Positions 7,524-13,772 of a stretch of 29,455 bases of DNA are shown here, piece by piece. Below the pieces are notes generated by a model. It had not been told where the DNA came from, searched no databases, and worked only from the letters and a program-made list of their open reading frames with translations. The position numbers were made by a program, and so were the translations under genes. Each line of letters opens with the position of its first letter. Position 1 is the first letter of the stretch. This DNA is from a virus, in IMG/VR virus record IMGVR_UViG_3300007555_000027, positions 1 through 29,455 of that record, one strand, 5' to 3'.

Positions 7524-8084
7524 ATGACAAATCAAAACACTGAACAGAAAACCATCGTGCTGACGGGAAGCACGCGCACGGGTTCTGCGTTCGGCATCGT
7601 GTTAGGCACTGGCGAGGGTTGCTTCATCCCCGTGGCCGTCGCCAGCGCCGGTGAGGCGCAAATGGGCATTATGTATACCGCAGAGTGCATCCCCAACCCT
7701 AACGAGCTGAGCCACAGCAATACGCCACTCATGTGTGTCAGAATTGAGCGGAAAATGTTTGCAGAGGGTGCGGCACCCGTCAAGCAGGCCGCGCCAGCGC
7801 TGCCGCAAATAACCGCCGACGAAGCTCGCCGTTTTACGTCAGAGACAATGAAGTCGGGCGTGTGGACTAATGGCGAGATATTTCGTGAATTGATGGGAAG
7901 CCAGAACGCCAAACGCGAAGACAATGTAGAAGCCTACGCGGCTATTGGCAACGAACTGCGACGCATGTTCAATGCTGACCTGTGCGCCAAGTTTTCAATG
8001 TATCGCACCGCATCGCAAACCAAATCGAGTGCCGAATGGTACACATGCTCTGATGATGTTGAGCCATGCGAGATGTTGGATTAA
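7524..8084 (+). CDS. Early protein with possible OB/cold-shock-like and winged-helix parts
   Basis: The 186-residue product starts after AAGGA. Residues about 10-75 form a beta-rich stretch (GSAFGIVLGTGEGCFIPVAV ... TPLMCVRIERK) whose order resembles a cold-shock/OB-type domain. Residues about 95-175 look like a winged helix (ITADEARRFTSETMKSGVW; EAYAAIGNELRRMF; AEWYTC). The combination would fit nucleic-acid binding. Both domain suggestions are by eye and need a fold search. It sits in the early operon and would be made soon after infection. Confidence 0.65.
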   Translation: MTNQNTEQKTIVLTGSTRTGSAFGIVLGTGEGCFIPVAVASAGEAQMGIMYTAECIPNPNELSHSNTPLMCVRIERKMFAEGAAPVKQAAPALPQITADEARRFTSETMKSGVWTNGEIFRELMGSQNAKREDNVEAYAAIGNELRRMFNADLCAKFSMYRTASQTKSSAEWYTCSDDVEPCEMLD

Positions 8085-8113
8085 ATCAATGGTAAACATA
8101 ATTGGAGAAAACA

Positions 8114-8296
8114 ATGCGCCATTCAAAGCAATCAGATCACAGGGTGGAGCAATCGCAGATCATCCTCAGCCGATTAATGCGGATCAACGAGATCATGCTG
8201 GAGCGCAGCTCTGTGAGGGGCCGCGCAAATTTGAAACAGGAATGCGAAGAAGTGCGCGCCCTCTTGCAGATGCTCAAACCCTATCTCCGGCAATAA
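8114..8296 (+). CDS. Small helical protein (60 aa)
   Basis: ATG at 8114 is chosen because GGAGA lies six bases upstream; the TTG at 8102 would include that ribosome site in the coding sequence. The product is basic and helical throughout (QSQIILSRLMRINEIMLERS; LKQECEEVRALLQMLKPYLR), possibly a helical hairpin. No family is recognised. Confidence 0.6.
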   Translation: MRHSKQSDHRVEQSQIILSRLMRINEIMLERSSVRGRANLKQECEEVRALLQMLKPYLRQ

Positions 8297-8334
8297 CGCC
8301 TGCGGAAAAACTTGAAGAGCGGCTTGGCATCGCA

Positions 8335-8745
8335 ATGCTAAAGGAGGCCTTGAATAACCCCCTAATCCCGAACCCTGAGAAATGGCGGAAAGCAACTGCA
8401 TTCGCCCAAGCTCGCCGCGATCAACTCACGAAGGAGCGTCGGGAGCGTGTAAAGATTTACGCCGAAGAAGGTGAGATGACAGTCGCGCAGACGGCAGAGC
8501 TTGAGCGCGTGGTCCAAACGACTATTCGAAGCGATTGCCAAGTGCTGGGTGTTAGATTGAAGGCGGGTATGATAAAAGTCACGCCGTACCAAGCGGACAT
8601 CGCGGCACGTCGAGAGATGCTTGAGGAATTGGCAAAAACTGGGATGACACGTCAGGCTGCATCCGTTGAGCTGGGCGTCAGTGAAGCCACAATAAGGCGC
8701 GACCTGATGATCATGAGGCTTACGTGGCTGGGAGATAACCGATGA
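8335..8745 (+). CDS. Double helix-turn-helix DNA-binding protein
   Basis: Two HTH-like units are visible in the C-terminal part: MTVAQTAELERVVQTTIRSD followed by CQVLGVRLK, and GMTRQAASVELGVSEATIRR followed by DLMIMRLTW. The second is a textbook HTH with Ala at the turn-proximal position. The 136-residue form starting at 8335 is conservative; an in-frame ATG at 8242 would give 167 residues and overlap the upstream gene by 55 bases, and neither start has a well-spaced ribosome site. Likely a phage transcription regulator. Its stop overlaps the next start (ATGA). Confidence 0.65.
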   Translation: MLKEALNNPLIPNPEKWRKATAFAQARRDQLTKERRERVKIYAEEGEMTVAQTAELERVVQTTIRSDCQVLGVRLKAGMIKVTPYQADIAARREMLEELAKTGMTRQAASVELGVSEATIRRDLMIMRLTWLGDNR

Positions 8746-8942
8746 GCGATCGTAGAATACTCATGCTAGAAAACAACCTTAATGAGGCTCGCACGCTGAT
8801 TAGCGTGCTGCAAGCTAAGGTTGCACGCCAGCGCGACGACATAACACGGATGCGCAATCGCGTTGACACGTTGATGTTCGATAAAAAAGAAATCACTAAA
8901 AAACTGAACAAGTTTCGGGAGGTCGGAAATGAATACGAATAG
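8742..8942 (+). CDS. Coiled-coil protein (66 aa)
   Basis: The start overlaps the previous stop (ATGA). The product is one continuous charged heptad-like helix (LENNLNEARTLISVLQAKVA; VDTLMFDKKEITKKLNKFRE), so it is probably an oligomerising small protein. It lies between two DNA-binding-type genes and could act as a partner or co-regulator, but nothing specific can be assigned. Confidence 0.65.
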   Translation: MSDRRILMLENNLNEARTLISVLQAKVARQRDDITRMRNRVDTLMFDKKEITKKLNKFREVGNEYE

Positions 8943-9300
8943 GCGTCATGAAATAAAATCGCACACTAGGGCCATCTGGGAGATGTCAAATGCTGGCGTT
9001 CCTCAGCGTGATATAACCAAAGCCCTCGGCTTGGGGCGTGGAGTTGTGAGTGGGGCCGTAAGTAGAGGACGTAAATCAGGTCACTGCAACCAAAAGGTGA
9101 GGACGAAACAAACTGTTCGCAATAACTCTCCGCTCAACTATGGCTACGTCAATCAAATTATTGACGCTCTGTCAGTCGATCAACTTGAATGGCTGCTAAA
9201 AGTCAGTGAAGAAGTGGGCTACAAGACTTGCGCAGAATACGTGGCGGAATTGGTGCAGGACGCGCATGAAGAAGCGAAAGCAAAGGAGAGAAACCGATGA
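8929..9300 (+). CDS. GcrA-like helix-turn-helix regulator
   Basis: ATG at 8929 follows GGGAGG and overlaps the upstream gene by 14 bases. In the 123-residue product the first 50 residues (AIWEMSNAGVPQRDITKALG, then GRGVVSGAVSRGRKSG) match the spacing of the GcrA N-terminal HTH, where W-x-G, Q-I-A-x-x-L-G and R-x-x-V-x-G-x-x-R-G-x-S-G recur. GcrA is a cell-cycle regulator of Alphaproteobacteria that works with sigma70 at methylated GANTC sites. The C-terminal half is helical (NQIIDALSVDQLEWLLKVSE) and unlike GcrA. The likeness is by eye; a generic resolvase-type HTH is the alternative. Confidence 0.6.
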   Translation: MNTNRRHEIKSHTRAIWEMSNAGVPQRDITKALGLGRGVVSGAVSRGRKSGHCNQKVRTKQTVRNNSPLNYGYVNQIIDALSVDQLEWLLKVSEEVGYKTCAEYVAELVQDAHEEAKAKERNR

Positions 9301-9581
9301 ATAGAGACGATATACTGCACGAGGCGATTTCTGCCATAACTGTAGACCGTGCCGCAACTCATGGCGATGCAGAAAACAGTTTCGCTTCGATCGCGCAGCT
9401 CTGGGATTGGTGGTTGCACAACCGACCAGTGCCAGAGGCAGAGCTGCTGCCAGAGGACGTTGCCATGATGATGACATTGTTTAAAATTGCTCGAATATCC
9501 GGTAATAGCCAGCATGACGATAATTTTATCGATCTCGCTGGCTACTGCGCCCTCGCAGGCGAAATATCAACGCAGAAATAG
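9297..9581 (+). CDS. DUF6378-like protein
   Basis: The start overlaps the previous stop (ATGA). The 94-residue product has the order ITVDRAATHGDAENSFASIA, then an aromatic helix (QLWDWW), then EDVAMMMTLFKIARIS and DDNFIDLAGYCALAGE, which is the pattern of DUF6378 proteins frequent in phages. The D-H-G-D and D-D-x-x-D-x-A-G arrangement is suggestive of a helical metal-binding or nucleotide-related fold, but the family function is unknown. It is the last rightward early gene and converges with the leftward nuclease gene with a 15-base overlap. Confidence 0.7.
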   Translation: MNRDDILHEAISAITVDRAATHGDAENSFASIAQLWDWWLHNRPVPEAELLPEDVAMMMTLFKIARISGNSQHDDNFIDLAGYCALAGEISTQK

Positions 9582-9929
9582 ACCTGCTATGTCATCATCT
9601 TCGGCCTGCTGTGTAAAATCAGCGGGCCGAAGTGTCGTCGTGACGGCCTTCATGTCAGACGCACTGAAGACGCGCAGCAAGTTTTCCCTGAGAGCCACGA
9701 GAACAAAAATATCAGCATCGCTGCCGCCACGGTTGAACCTATAGCTTCCGTATTGTGAGATTACCCCCGCAGTTTTTACCTCAACACGCAGTACACGATT
9801 AGATGGCAGCGTCACATGCAGATCGCAGGTATTGTCTATATGCGAGACGTTCAGGCCAGCCCTTTGCAGCTTGTAAGCGGCGTAAAACTCGCCAGCGCGT
9901 CCGAGGCTGGCATCAATGCGACCTCTCAC
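9567..9929 (-). CDS. PD-(D/E)XK nuclease, Hjc/intron-endonuclease-like
   Basis: The 120-residue product uses GTG at 9929; an in-frame stop lies about 35 bases further upstream and no ATG is available between. It shows the full order of a Holliday-resolvase-like PD-(D/E)XK nuclease: GRAGEFYAAYKLQRAG with Glu14, DLHV with Asp36, then VLRVEVKT with Glu50 and Lys52. Known relatives cut branched or specific DNA. It sits last in the leftward lysis operon, 89 bases after the endolysin, which is odd for a DNA enzyme and raises the possibility of an inserted homing-type gene. A RuvC-like resolvase is already encoded at 13323. Confidence 0.7.
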   Translation of the reverse strand: MRGRIDASLGRAGEFYAAYKLQRAGLNVSHIDNTCDLHVTLPSNRVLRVEVKTAGVISQYGSYRFNRGGSDADIFVLVALRENLLRVFSASDMKAVTTTLRPADFTQQAEDDDIAGLFLR

Positions 9930-9949
9930 ATCAGCCGCCAGAGTGGTCG

Positions 9950-10013
9950 TGTGGTCGGGGTGTTAGATTCCATCAACGCACTCAATTAAGTGTTAAAAGA
10001 AAACCCGACCACA
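9950..10013. repeat. 10-bp perfect inverted repeat upstream of the nuclease gene
   Basis: TGTGGTCGGG at 9950-9959 and CCCGACCACA at 10004-10013 are perfect reverse complements separated by 44 AT-richer bases. The pair fills the gap between the endolysin stop and the nuclease start. It could be an operator, a long-loop hairpin or a trace of insertion. On the minus strand the right arm is followed by TTTTCTTTT, which gives it some terminator character. Confidence 0.55.
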
Positions 10014-10018
10014 GTTTC

Positions 10019-10474
10019 TTATGTCATCAGCTCGAAGTGAGGTCCATCAATAAATGGGCGACGACCTTGTGATCGACGTAGGTCGATATAAGAGTTCATG
10101 GCCTCTTCCATTGTGCCGTCCCAAGAACCGATGTCATCAATGTGCCATGCAGCGCCCCAGCGTACTTTGCAGCCAACAGCGTTTGCGCCTTCTTTCATGG
10201 CGTCAGCCAAATCATCATAGACGTTAAGTTCCCATGATCCACGACCACCGATGTAAGCCATGAGATCAACGGCGTTGCCGTCTAGGTGCTTGGACTTCAT
10301 AGTCTGTGATGCACCCTTGGCCACTAGCTCTTTCTGCATCTCAATCGTCCGCATACCTTGGATAACGCCAAAGTCGATCTTGGTTGCTGTGATAGCGTGT
10401 TTGACGACAGCGACCAGTCGCTCGTCCACGCCTTCCAGCTTATCAAGGCTGCGCTGTGATAATTTAAAGCTCAT
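10019..10474 (-). CDS. Endolysin, L-alanyl-D-glutamate peptidase type (M15/VanY-like)
   Basis: The 151-residue product carries the metallopeptidase signature SKHLDGNAVDL, with His63 and Asp70 as zinc ligands, an upstream QGMRTIEMQKEL segment, and the closing GPHFEL motif with His146 as third ligand. Phage enzymes of this family cleave the peptide stem of peptidoglycan during lysis. There is no signal peptide, so release through the holin is expected. Its ATG overlaps the holin stop (ATGA), and AGGA precedes it. Its length is normal for a single-domain phage peptidase. Confidence 0.9.
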   Translation of the reverse strand: MSFKLSQRSLDKLEGVDERLVAVVKHAITATKIDFGVIQGMRTIEMQKELVAKGASQTMKSKHLDGNAVDLMAYIGGRGSWELNVYDDLADAMKEGANAVGCKVRWGAAWHIDDIGSWDGTMEEAMNSYIDLRRSQGRRPFIDGPHFELMT

Positions 10475-10839
10475 TTCTTTTTCCTATCCATAAAGCCTTC
10501 AGCCGCACCTGCACCAAAGTAGAAGCCAAGAATAACAATCATCGACCAGCCAATCTGAAAATCCTCAAGTACGCGCTGCACCTTATCTGCATCGGCCACG
10601 CGGTCCATCAGCGTGAACCCCAGAACCATTGCGAAGCACGTCAGGTAGGTTGCTGTGAATGAGAACGCAATCACGCGCTGGGCCAGCTTAAATGGAGCGT
10701 AAGCCTGCATGATTTCGACCTTGGCTTTGGTCTTTGCTTCAATCTGCTCTTCAGTCGAGGTGTGAAAGCTGTCAATCAAATCAATGCCTGATTTGATGAC
10801 TTCACCTGATCCGAATATTTTACCGAGTATTCCCGCCAT
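10471..10839 (-). CDS. Holin, GTA 3-TM type
   Basis: The 122-residue product starts MAGILGKIFGSGEVIKSGID, followed by a charged helix (about residues 28-45), a first hydrophobic span (residues 55-77, VIAFSFTATYLTCFAMVLGF) and a second (residues 96-113, IGWSMIVILGFYFGAGAA), ending in MDRKKK. This matches the GTA_holin_3TM family, common in alphaproteobacterial phages and gene transfer agents. It would permeabilise the inner membrane for the endolysin, whose start overlaps its stop. Confidence 0.85.
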   Translation of the reverse strand: MAGILGKIFGSGEVIKSGIDLIDSFHTSTEEQIEAKTKAKVEIMQAYAPFKLAQRVIAFSFTATYLTCFAMVLGFTLMDRVADADKVQRVLEDFQIGWSMIVILGFYFGAGAAEGFMDRKKK

Positions 10840-10848
10840 TTGTCTCTC

Positions 10849-11298
10849 CTATAGTGGCTTACCTAACTGGTCAATTGCATCCCACACGCTGTCCAAATCA
10901 ACCTGTAGTCGCTCCATTTTCTCATCGATGCCATTTGTTATCAACTCGGCACGTTCGACTTTGCTGCGAAGATCAAGCAGCGTCTTTTGCTGCTCAAGGA
11001 CACTTACCATTTGGGTACTGATTTGCGACAGTTGCGAATTAAGACCCGCCACATTGTTGTCGCCTACAGTCTGCTCTATAGCCTGCACTCGCGACGACAC
11101 ATCCAACAGGCTTACTTGGATTTCTTCGCTGACGCTGATAACCCCAAGGACGGTATCCTCAACACCCCAGAACCTGTTTATGACATCATATGAGTAGTAA
11201 ATGCCGCCCGATAGCGATGTCACAATCGGCAGGGCGAAAGCAAGATATACTCCCTTAAACGTAAACCCGCCGACTTTAAGCTCCGTTTCATCCGCCAT
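10849..11298 (-). CDS. Membrane-anchored coiled-coil protein in lysis operon
   Basis: The 149-residue product has a short cytoplasmic N-terminus, one TM span (residues 16-36, GVYLAFALPIVTSLSGGIYY) and then a long helical region with heptads (VSSRVQAIEQTVGDNNVAGL; LRSKVERAELITNGIDEKME). An N-in, C-out anchor with a periplasmic coiled coil is the topology of an i-spanin or a holin partner. It lies directly before the holin gene and overlaps the preceding secreted-protein gene by 11 bases. The role in lysis is inferred. Confidence 0.7.
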   Translation of the reverse strand: MADETELKVGGFTFKGVYLAFALPIVTSLSGGIYYSYDVINRFWGVEDTVLGVISVSEEIQVSLLDVSSRVQAIEQTVGDNNVAGLNSQLSQISTQMVSVLEQQKTLLDLRSKVERAELITNGIDEKMERLQVDLDSVWDAIDQLGKPL

Positions 11299-12061
11299 AC
11301 GCTATGCCTGCTGTGTAGATGTCTTTGGCTGTTTTGAACTCGCCAGCTAAATAGCCCTCAAAGCCTAAGCCGCCGTAAGCTTCGTTATTCTGACCGTAAA
11401 ACTCCAAAATCAAGAGGTCGGATGTGGCGTCGTAAGTTATTGATTTGTATGCGGCAACGCTGATATTGTTGCTCTCGGCCCAACCATCAGTGAATGATGT
11501 GATATGTGTGCTGCTCGACGCTGCCAAGAAGCCAGCAGCCTCTTGCGCGTAAGTCTCTACATCAGCCAGTGCAGTGTTGTAATCTTCTACGTCGGATTCA
11601 GTGACCGACATATCAGACACCTGAACCACTTCCTGAAAATCAAGTTGATCTTGCACCGTGTCAACCTCAGCGGCCATTTCAGCCACCACACCAACTGTGG
11701 CAAATGTAGTGGTCGCATCAACTAGCGCATCAATGGCCAACGACATGTTTTCGAGGGCGATGTCAGCCTGATCATCAAGCAACATGGACGTGTTGTAATA
11801 TGTGTTATTCTGCACGTTGGTCAGTGCATCGTTGTACGCCGACACCATTGTTGCGCTTAACTGCGCCCGCGTAACAGAGCCATCAGGTGCAATACCACCT
11901 TTGGCTGCGTAGTAACTAGCCCCCGTCGCCAACGTCCGTGACAGCCTTACCTGATCCATCACCGCGTTTGCTGTTGTCTGGAGGTTGGTTATTGTCTGGT
12001 TTGCTACGGCGGCGGAACCTGTCAGACAAACTAGGCTGGTTGCGATTATTCTGCTGAGCAT
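11288..12061 (-). CDS. Secreted helical protein (257 aa), unknown function
   Basis: ATG at 12061 has AAAGGAG seven bases upstream. The N-terminus is a clear signal peptide (MLSRIIATSLVCLTGSAAVA, cleavage before NQ). The mature part is helical, acidic, nearly Cys-free and rich in Thr/Ala/Asp (DTVQDQLDFQEVVQVSDMSV), with an aromatic-glycine C-terminus (YGQNNEAYGGLGFEGYLAGE). No family is recognised. It would be exported to the periplasm. The first 146 bases of this gene overlap the end of the upstream gene in another frame. Confidence 0.8.
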   Translation of the reverse strand: MLSRIIATSLVCLTGSAAVANQTITNLQTTANAVMDQVRLSRTLATGASYYAAKGGIAPDGSVTRAQLSATMVSAYNDALTNVQNNTYYNTSMLLDDQADIALENMSLAIDALVDATTTFATVGVVAEMAAEVDTVQDQLDFQEVVQVSDMSVTESDVEDYNTALADVETYAQEAAGFLAASSSTHITSFTDGWAESNNISVAAYKSITYDATSDLLILEFYGQNNEAYGGLGFEGYLAGEFKTAKDIYTAGIAYGG

Positions 12062-12653
12062 CAGGAAGCTCCTTTCCGATCATAAGCAAGGTATCCCAAA
12101 ACACCTTATTTGCTGCGTACCCTACCACAAAAACGTAAGGGTTTGAACGGTACTTTTCAAACGCATCCCTGCCGATCAATAAACGGCCCGTTGCGATGTC
12201 ATTGATAGGGCATGGCGTGTTTGCCAGCGCCATAGCCTTGAACACGCGAGCTTCAGAACACATAACTGAGATGCCTGAGACCTGCAGACCTAATCCGCCA
12301 ACTTGCTGCGGTGCGCCCATCAGGCGAGCATCTTTGCGGCGGTTGCAGTGGGCGTCTTGCTCCATTGTGCCTTCAGCCAAACCAAACAGGCTCACTTGAA
12401 AACCCTTGCTGGACGGTATTAAGCAGCTATCGTTGCCGCCCCCGCCCATCATTGTCGGTGCCATTGCGGTAGGGACGGGGTTACTCATAGCACCCTGCGA
12501 ACCATTGTAGGTCGTGTTTTCAGTGCTGTTGTTGCTGTCTACGTTAGACCCAGAACCAATGTTGGTGCTCAGGTCTCCATTGATGTCTTGGGCGTGTGCT
12601 GCGCTTGCTGTCAGTAGATACAGGCCGAACCATATGTGACTAAATCTGGACAC
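11916..12653 (-). CDS. Secreted Cys-containing protein (245 aa), unknown function
   Basis: The product begins with a signal peptide (SHIWFGLYLLTASAAHAQ, cleavage after AHA). A low-complexity Asn/Ser/Thr region (about residues 20-60) precedes a folded core with several Cys (SCLIPSS; AHCNRR; VMCSEA; TPCPIN), probably disulphide-bonded in the periplasm. The last 48 residues are hydrophilic and disordered in style (RFRRRSKPDNNQPPDNSKRG) and are written over the signal-peptide region of the next gene. It overlaps the upstream lipoprotein gene by 43 bases. I recognise no family; the core looks conserved-protein-like rather than random. Confidence 0.75.
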   Translation of the reverse strand: MSRFSHIWFGLYLLTASAAHAQDINGDLSTNIGSGSNVDSNNSTENTTYNGSQGAMSNPVPTAMAPTMMGGGGNDSCLIPSSKGFQVSLFGLAEGTMEQDAHCNRRKDARLMGAPQQVGGLGLQVSGISVMCSEARVFKAMALANTPCPINDIATGRLLIGRDAFEKYRSNPYVFVVGYAANKVFWDTLLMIGKELPDAQQNNRNQPSLSDRFRRRSKPDNNQPPDNSKRGDGSGKAVTDVGDGG

Positions 12654-12814
12654 ATAATCTCCAATGCAGCTTGCGTCTGGCCGATATAGTGCAGCGTTTC
12701 CGCGTCCTTATTTCGCTGGCACAGCGGATCACTATTGCAGGCGGCTGTGTACGTCATAGGCTGGTTGACCGTCGTGCAGCCCGCAACAAACAGTATAGGG
12801 AGCAGGCGTATCAC
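12611..12814 (-). CDS. Small outer-membrane-type lipoprotein (candidate o-spanin)
   Basis: The 67-residue product has a short signal peptide ending in a lipobox, ILFVAGC, with Cys13 as the lipidated residue, followed by Thr-Thr at +2/+3, which favours outer-membrane sorting. The mature chain has four more Cys (CNSDPLC; MCPDLV; ACIY) and no TM. Its start overlaps the stop of the upstream membrane/coiled-coil gene (ATGA). A small lipoprotein directly after an N-anchored coiled-coil protein is the layout of two-component spanins. Confidence 0.75.
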   Translation of the reverse strand: MIRLLPILFVAGCTTVNQPMTYTAACNSDPLCQRNKDAETLHYIGQTQAALEIMCPDLVTYGSACIY

Positions 12815-13068
12815 TTATCAGACCTTTTTTCAATCACCATGCGTATTGCTTTTATATTTTCGTCAATTCGGCCCAGCATCACAGCCTGCAACTGAGATGT
12901 TTTCTCAATTTCAATAATGCGAACTTCATGGCGAGCTATCTCGCGGGCGTTGGACGCTACCGATGCATCAAGAGTTGACACATACCAAACAAGGCCAAGC
13001 GACTGCATAACGATAGTCACAATAACAGTGATCGGTACGGACTTTGATAGGTGCCAATTTTCGGTCAT
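12811..13068 (-). CDS. N-anchored coiled-coil membrane protein (candidate i-spanin)
   Basis: The 85-residue product has a short polar N-terminus, a TM span (about residues 11-31, VPITVIVTIVMQSLGLVWYV) and a periplasmic helix with heptads (AREIARHEVRIIEIEKTSQL; AVMLGRIDENIKAIRMVIEK). It is the first gene of the leftward envelope operon. It is shorter than lambda Rz, but the topology and the overlapping downstream lipoprotein gene fit a reduced i-spanin. A generic phage holin-accessory protein is the alternative. Confidence 0.75.
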   Translation of the reverse strand: MTENWHLSKSVPITVIVTIVMQSLGLVWYVSTLDASVASNAREIARHEVRIIEIEKTSQLQAVMLGRIDENIKAIRMVIEKRSDK

Positions 13069-13174
13069 ACATCCGCCAGAATATTAGAGTGAACTTTTTA
13101 TTAACTTAACATAGGCATGTGGCTTGCGCAAACAGAACACAACTGTTAACACCGTGCTAACGATGGAGAGCGAG
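13069..13174. promoter_or_regulatory. Divergent control region with palindromic operator
   Basis: This gap separates the leftward envelope operon from the rightward replication operon. On the minus strand TTAAGT and TAATAT are 17 bases apart ahead of the leftward start at 13068. At 13145-13161 lies a 17-base imperfect palindrome, GTTAACACCGTGCTAAC, just upstream of the ribbon-helix-helix gene. An autoregulatory operator is the natural reading. The AT-rich TTATTAACTTAACAT at 13098-13112 is a further likely promoter element. Confidence 0.5.
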
Positions 13175-13339
13175 ATGAATAAACTGAAGCAAATTGGACC
13201 GCGCATTCGTGAGGATGTCTACGATGCGCTACATACGTTTAGCTACGACAGCCGGATGAGCATGTCGCTGATCGTCGAACTGGCGTTGCGCGATTACCTG
13301 AAAGCTGGAGGGGTCGATTTAAATGATAATCGGGATTGA
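13175..13339 (+). CDS. Ribbon-helix-helix (CopG/Arc-like) regulator, 54 aa
   Basis: ATG at 13175 is chosen because GGAGAG precedes it by a normal distance; an in-frame TTG at 13124 would place the start upstream of the 13145 palindrome. The product follows the RHH plan: an N-terminal strand with basic residues (KQIGPRIREDVYDALHTFSY), helix A, a turn at DSRMSMS and helix B (LIVELALRDYLKAGG). RHH dimers bind short palindromes and often repress their own genes. The stop lies 17 bases inside the resolvase gene. Confidence 0.7.
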   Translation: MNKLKQIGPRIREDVYDALHTFSYDSRMSMSLIVELALRDYLKAGGVDLNDNRD

Positions 13340-13772
13340 TTGCGGATACCGCACAGGTGGCGTGGCTCTTGTTGGCGACGACTGGGCAGAGGTTCACGAC
13401 CTTCCGACATACAGCGAAGGTGGTGTTGATGTCCTTGCGTTGATGGACATTATTAAGTCAGTTGAAAAGGTTGATCACATATATATTGAGCGTCAGCAGG
13501 CAATGCCGCGCCAAGGCGTCGTGTCTACCTTTAAGCTAGGATACGGCTTTGGTCAAATCAGCAGCACATGCGCGCTTTCAAAGGTGCCGTTCTCGCTGGT
13601 GTCGCCGGCGAAGTGGAAGCGGGCCTTGGCTTTGCCGAAGGATAAGGATTCTGCACGGCGTCTAGCGCAGCAGTGGTTCCCAGAATTAAGTGAACGGCTA
13701 AAACGCAAAAAAGACGAACACCGAGCAGAGGCGCTGCTGATCGCCAAGTGGGGTAAAAACAATGCCGGTTAA
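13323..13772 (+). CDS. RuvC-like Holliday junction resolvase
   Basis: The 149-residue product has the RNase H/RuvC-type fold with acidic residues in the expected order: MIIGIDCGYRTGG with Asp6, HIYIERQQ with Glu56, and the C-terminal KKDEHRAEALLIA with Asp131 and Glu136. Phage RuvC-like enzymes resolve branched replication and recombination intermediates before packaging. GGAGGGG lies upstream of the ATG. It overlaps the RHH gene by 17 bases and the exonuclease gene by 11. Confidence 0.85.
   Translation: MIIGIDCGYRTGGVALVGDDWAEVHDLPTYSEGGVDVLALMDIIKSVEKVDHIYIERQQAMPRQGVVSTFKLGYGFGQISSTCALSKVPFSLVSPAKWKRALALPKDKDSARRLAQQWFPELSERLKRKKDEHRAEALLIAKWGKNNAG

Noticed and set aside
7945-8334. Long upstream extension of the double-HTH gene to 7945
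   Set aside because: It runs in another frame across the 186-residue and 60-residue genes, has Cys/His-rich shadow composition and lacks a ribosome site.
9599-9632. CTTCGGCC...GGCCGAAG stem near the convergent gene ends as a terminator
   Set aside because: It lies inside the nuclease coding sequence and no T-run follows on the plus strand.
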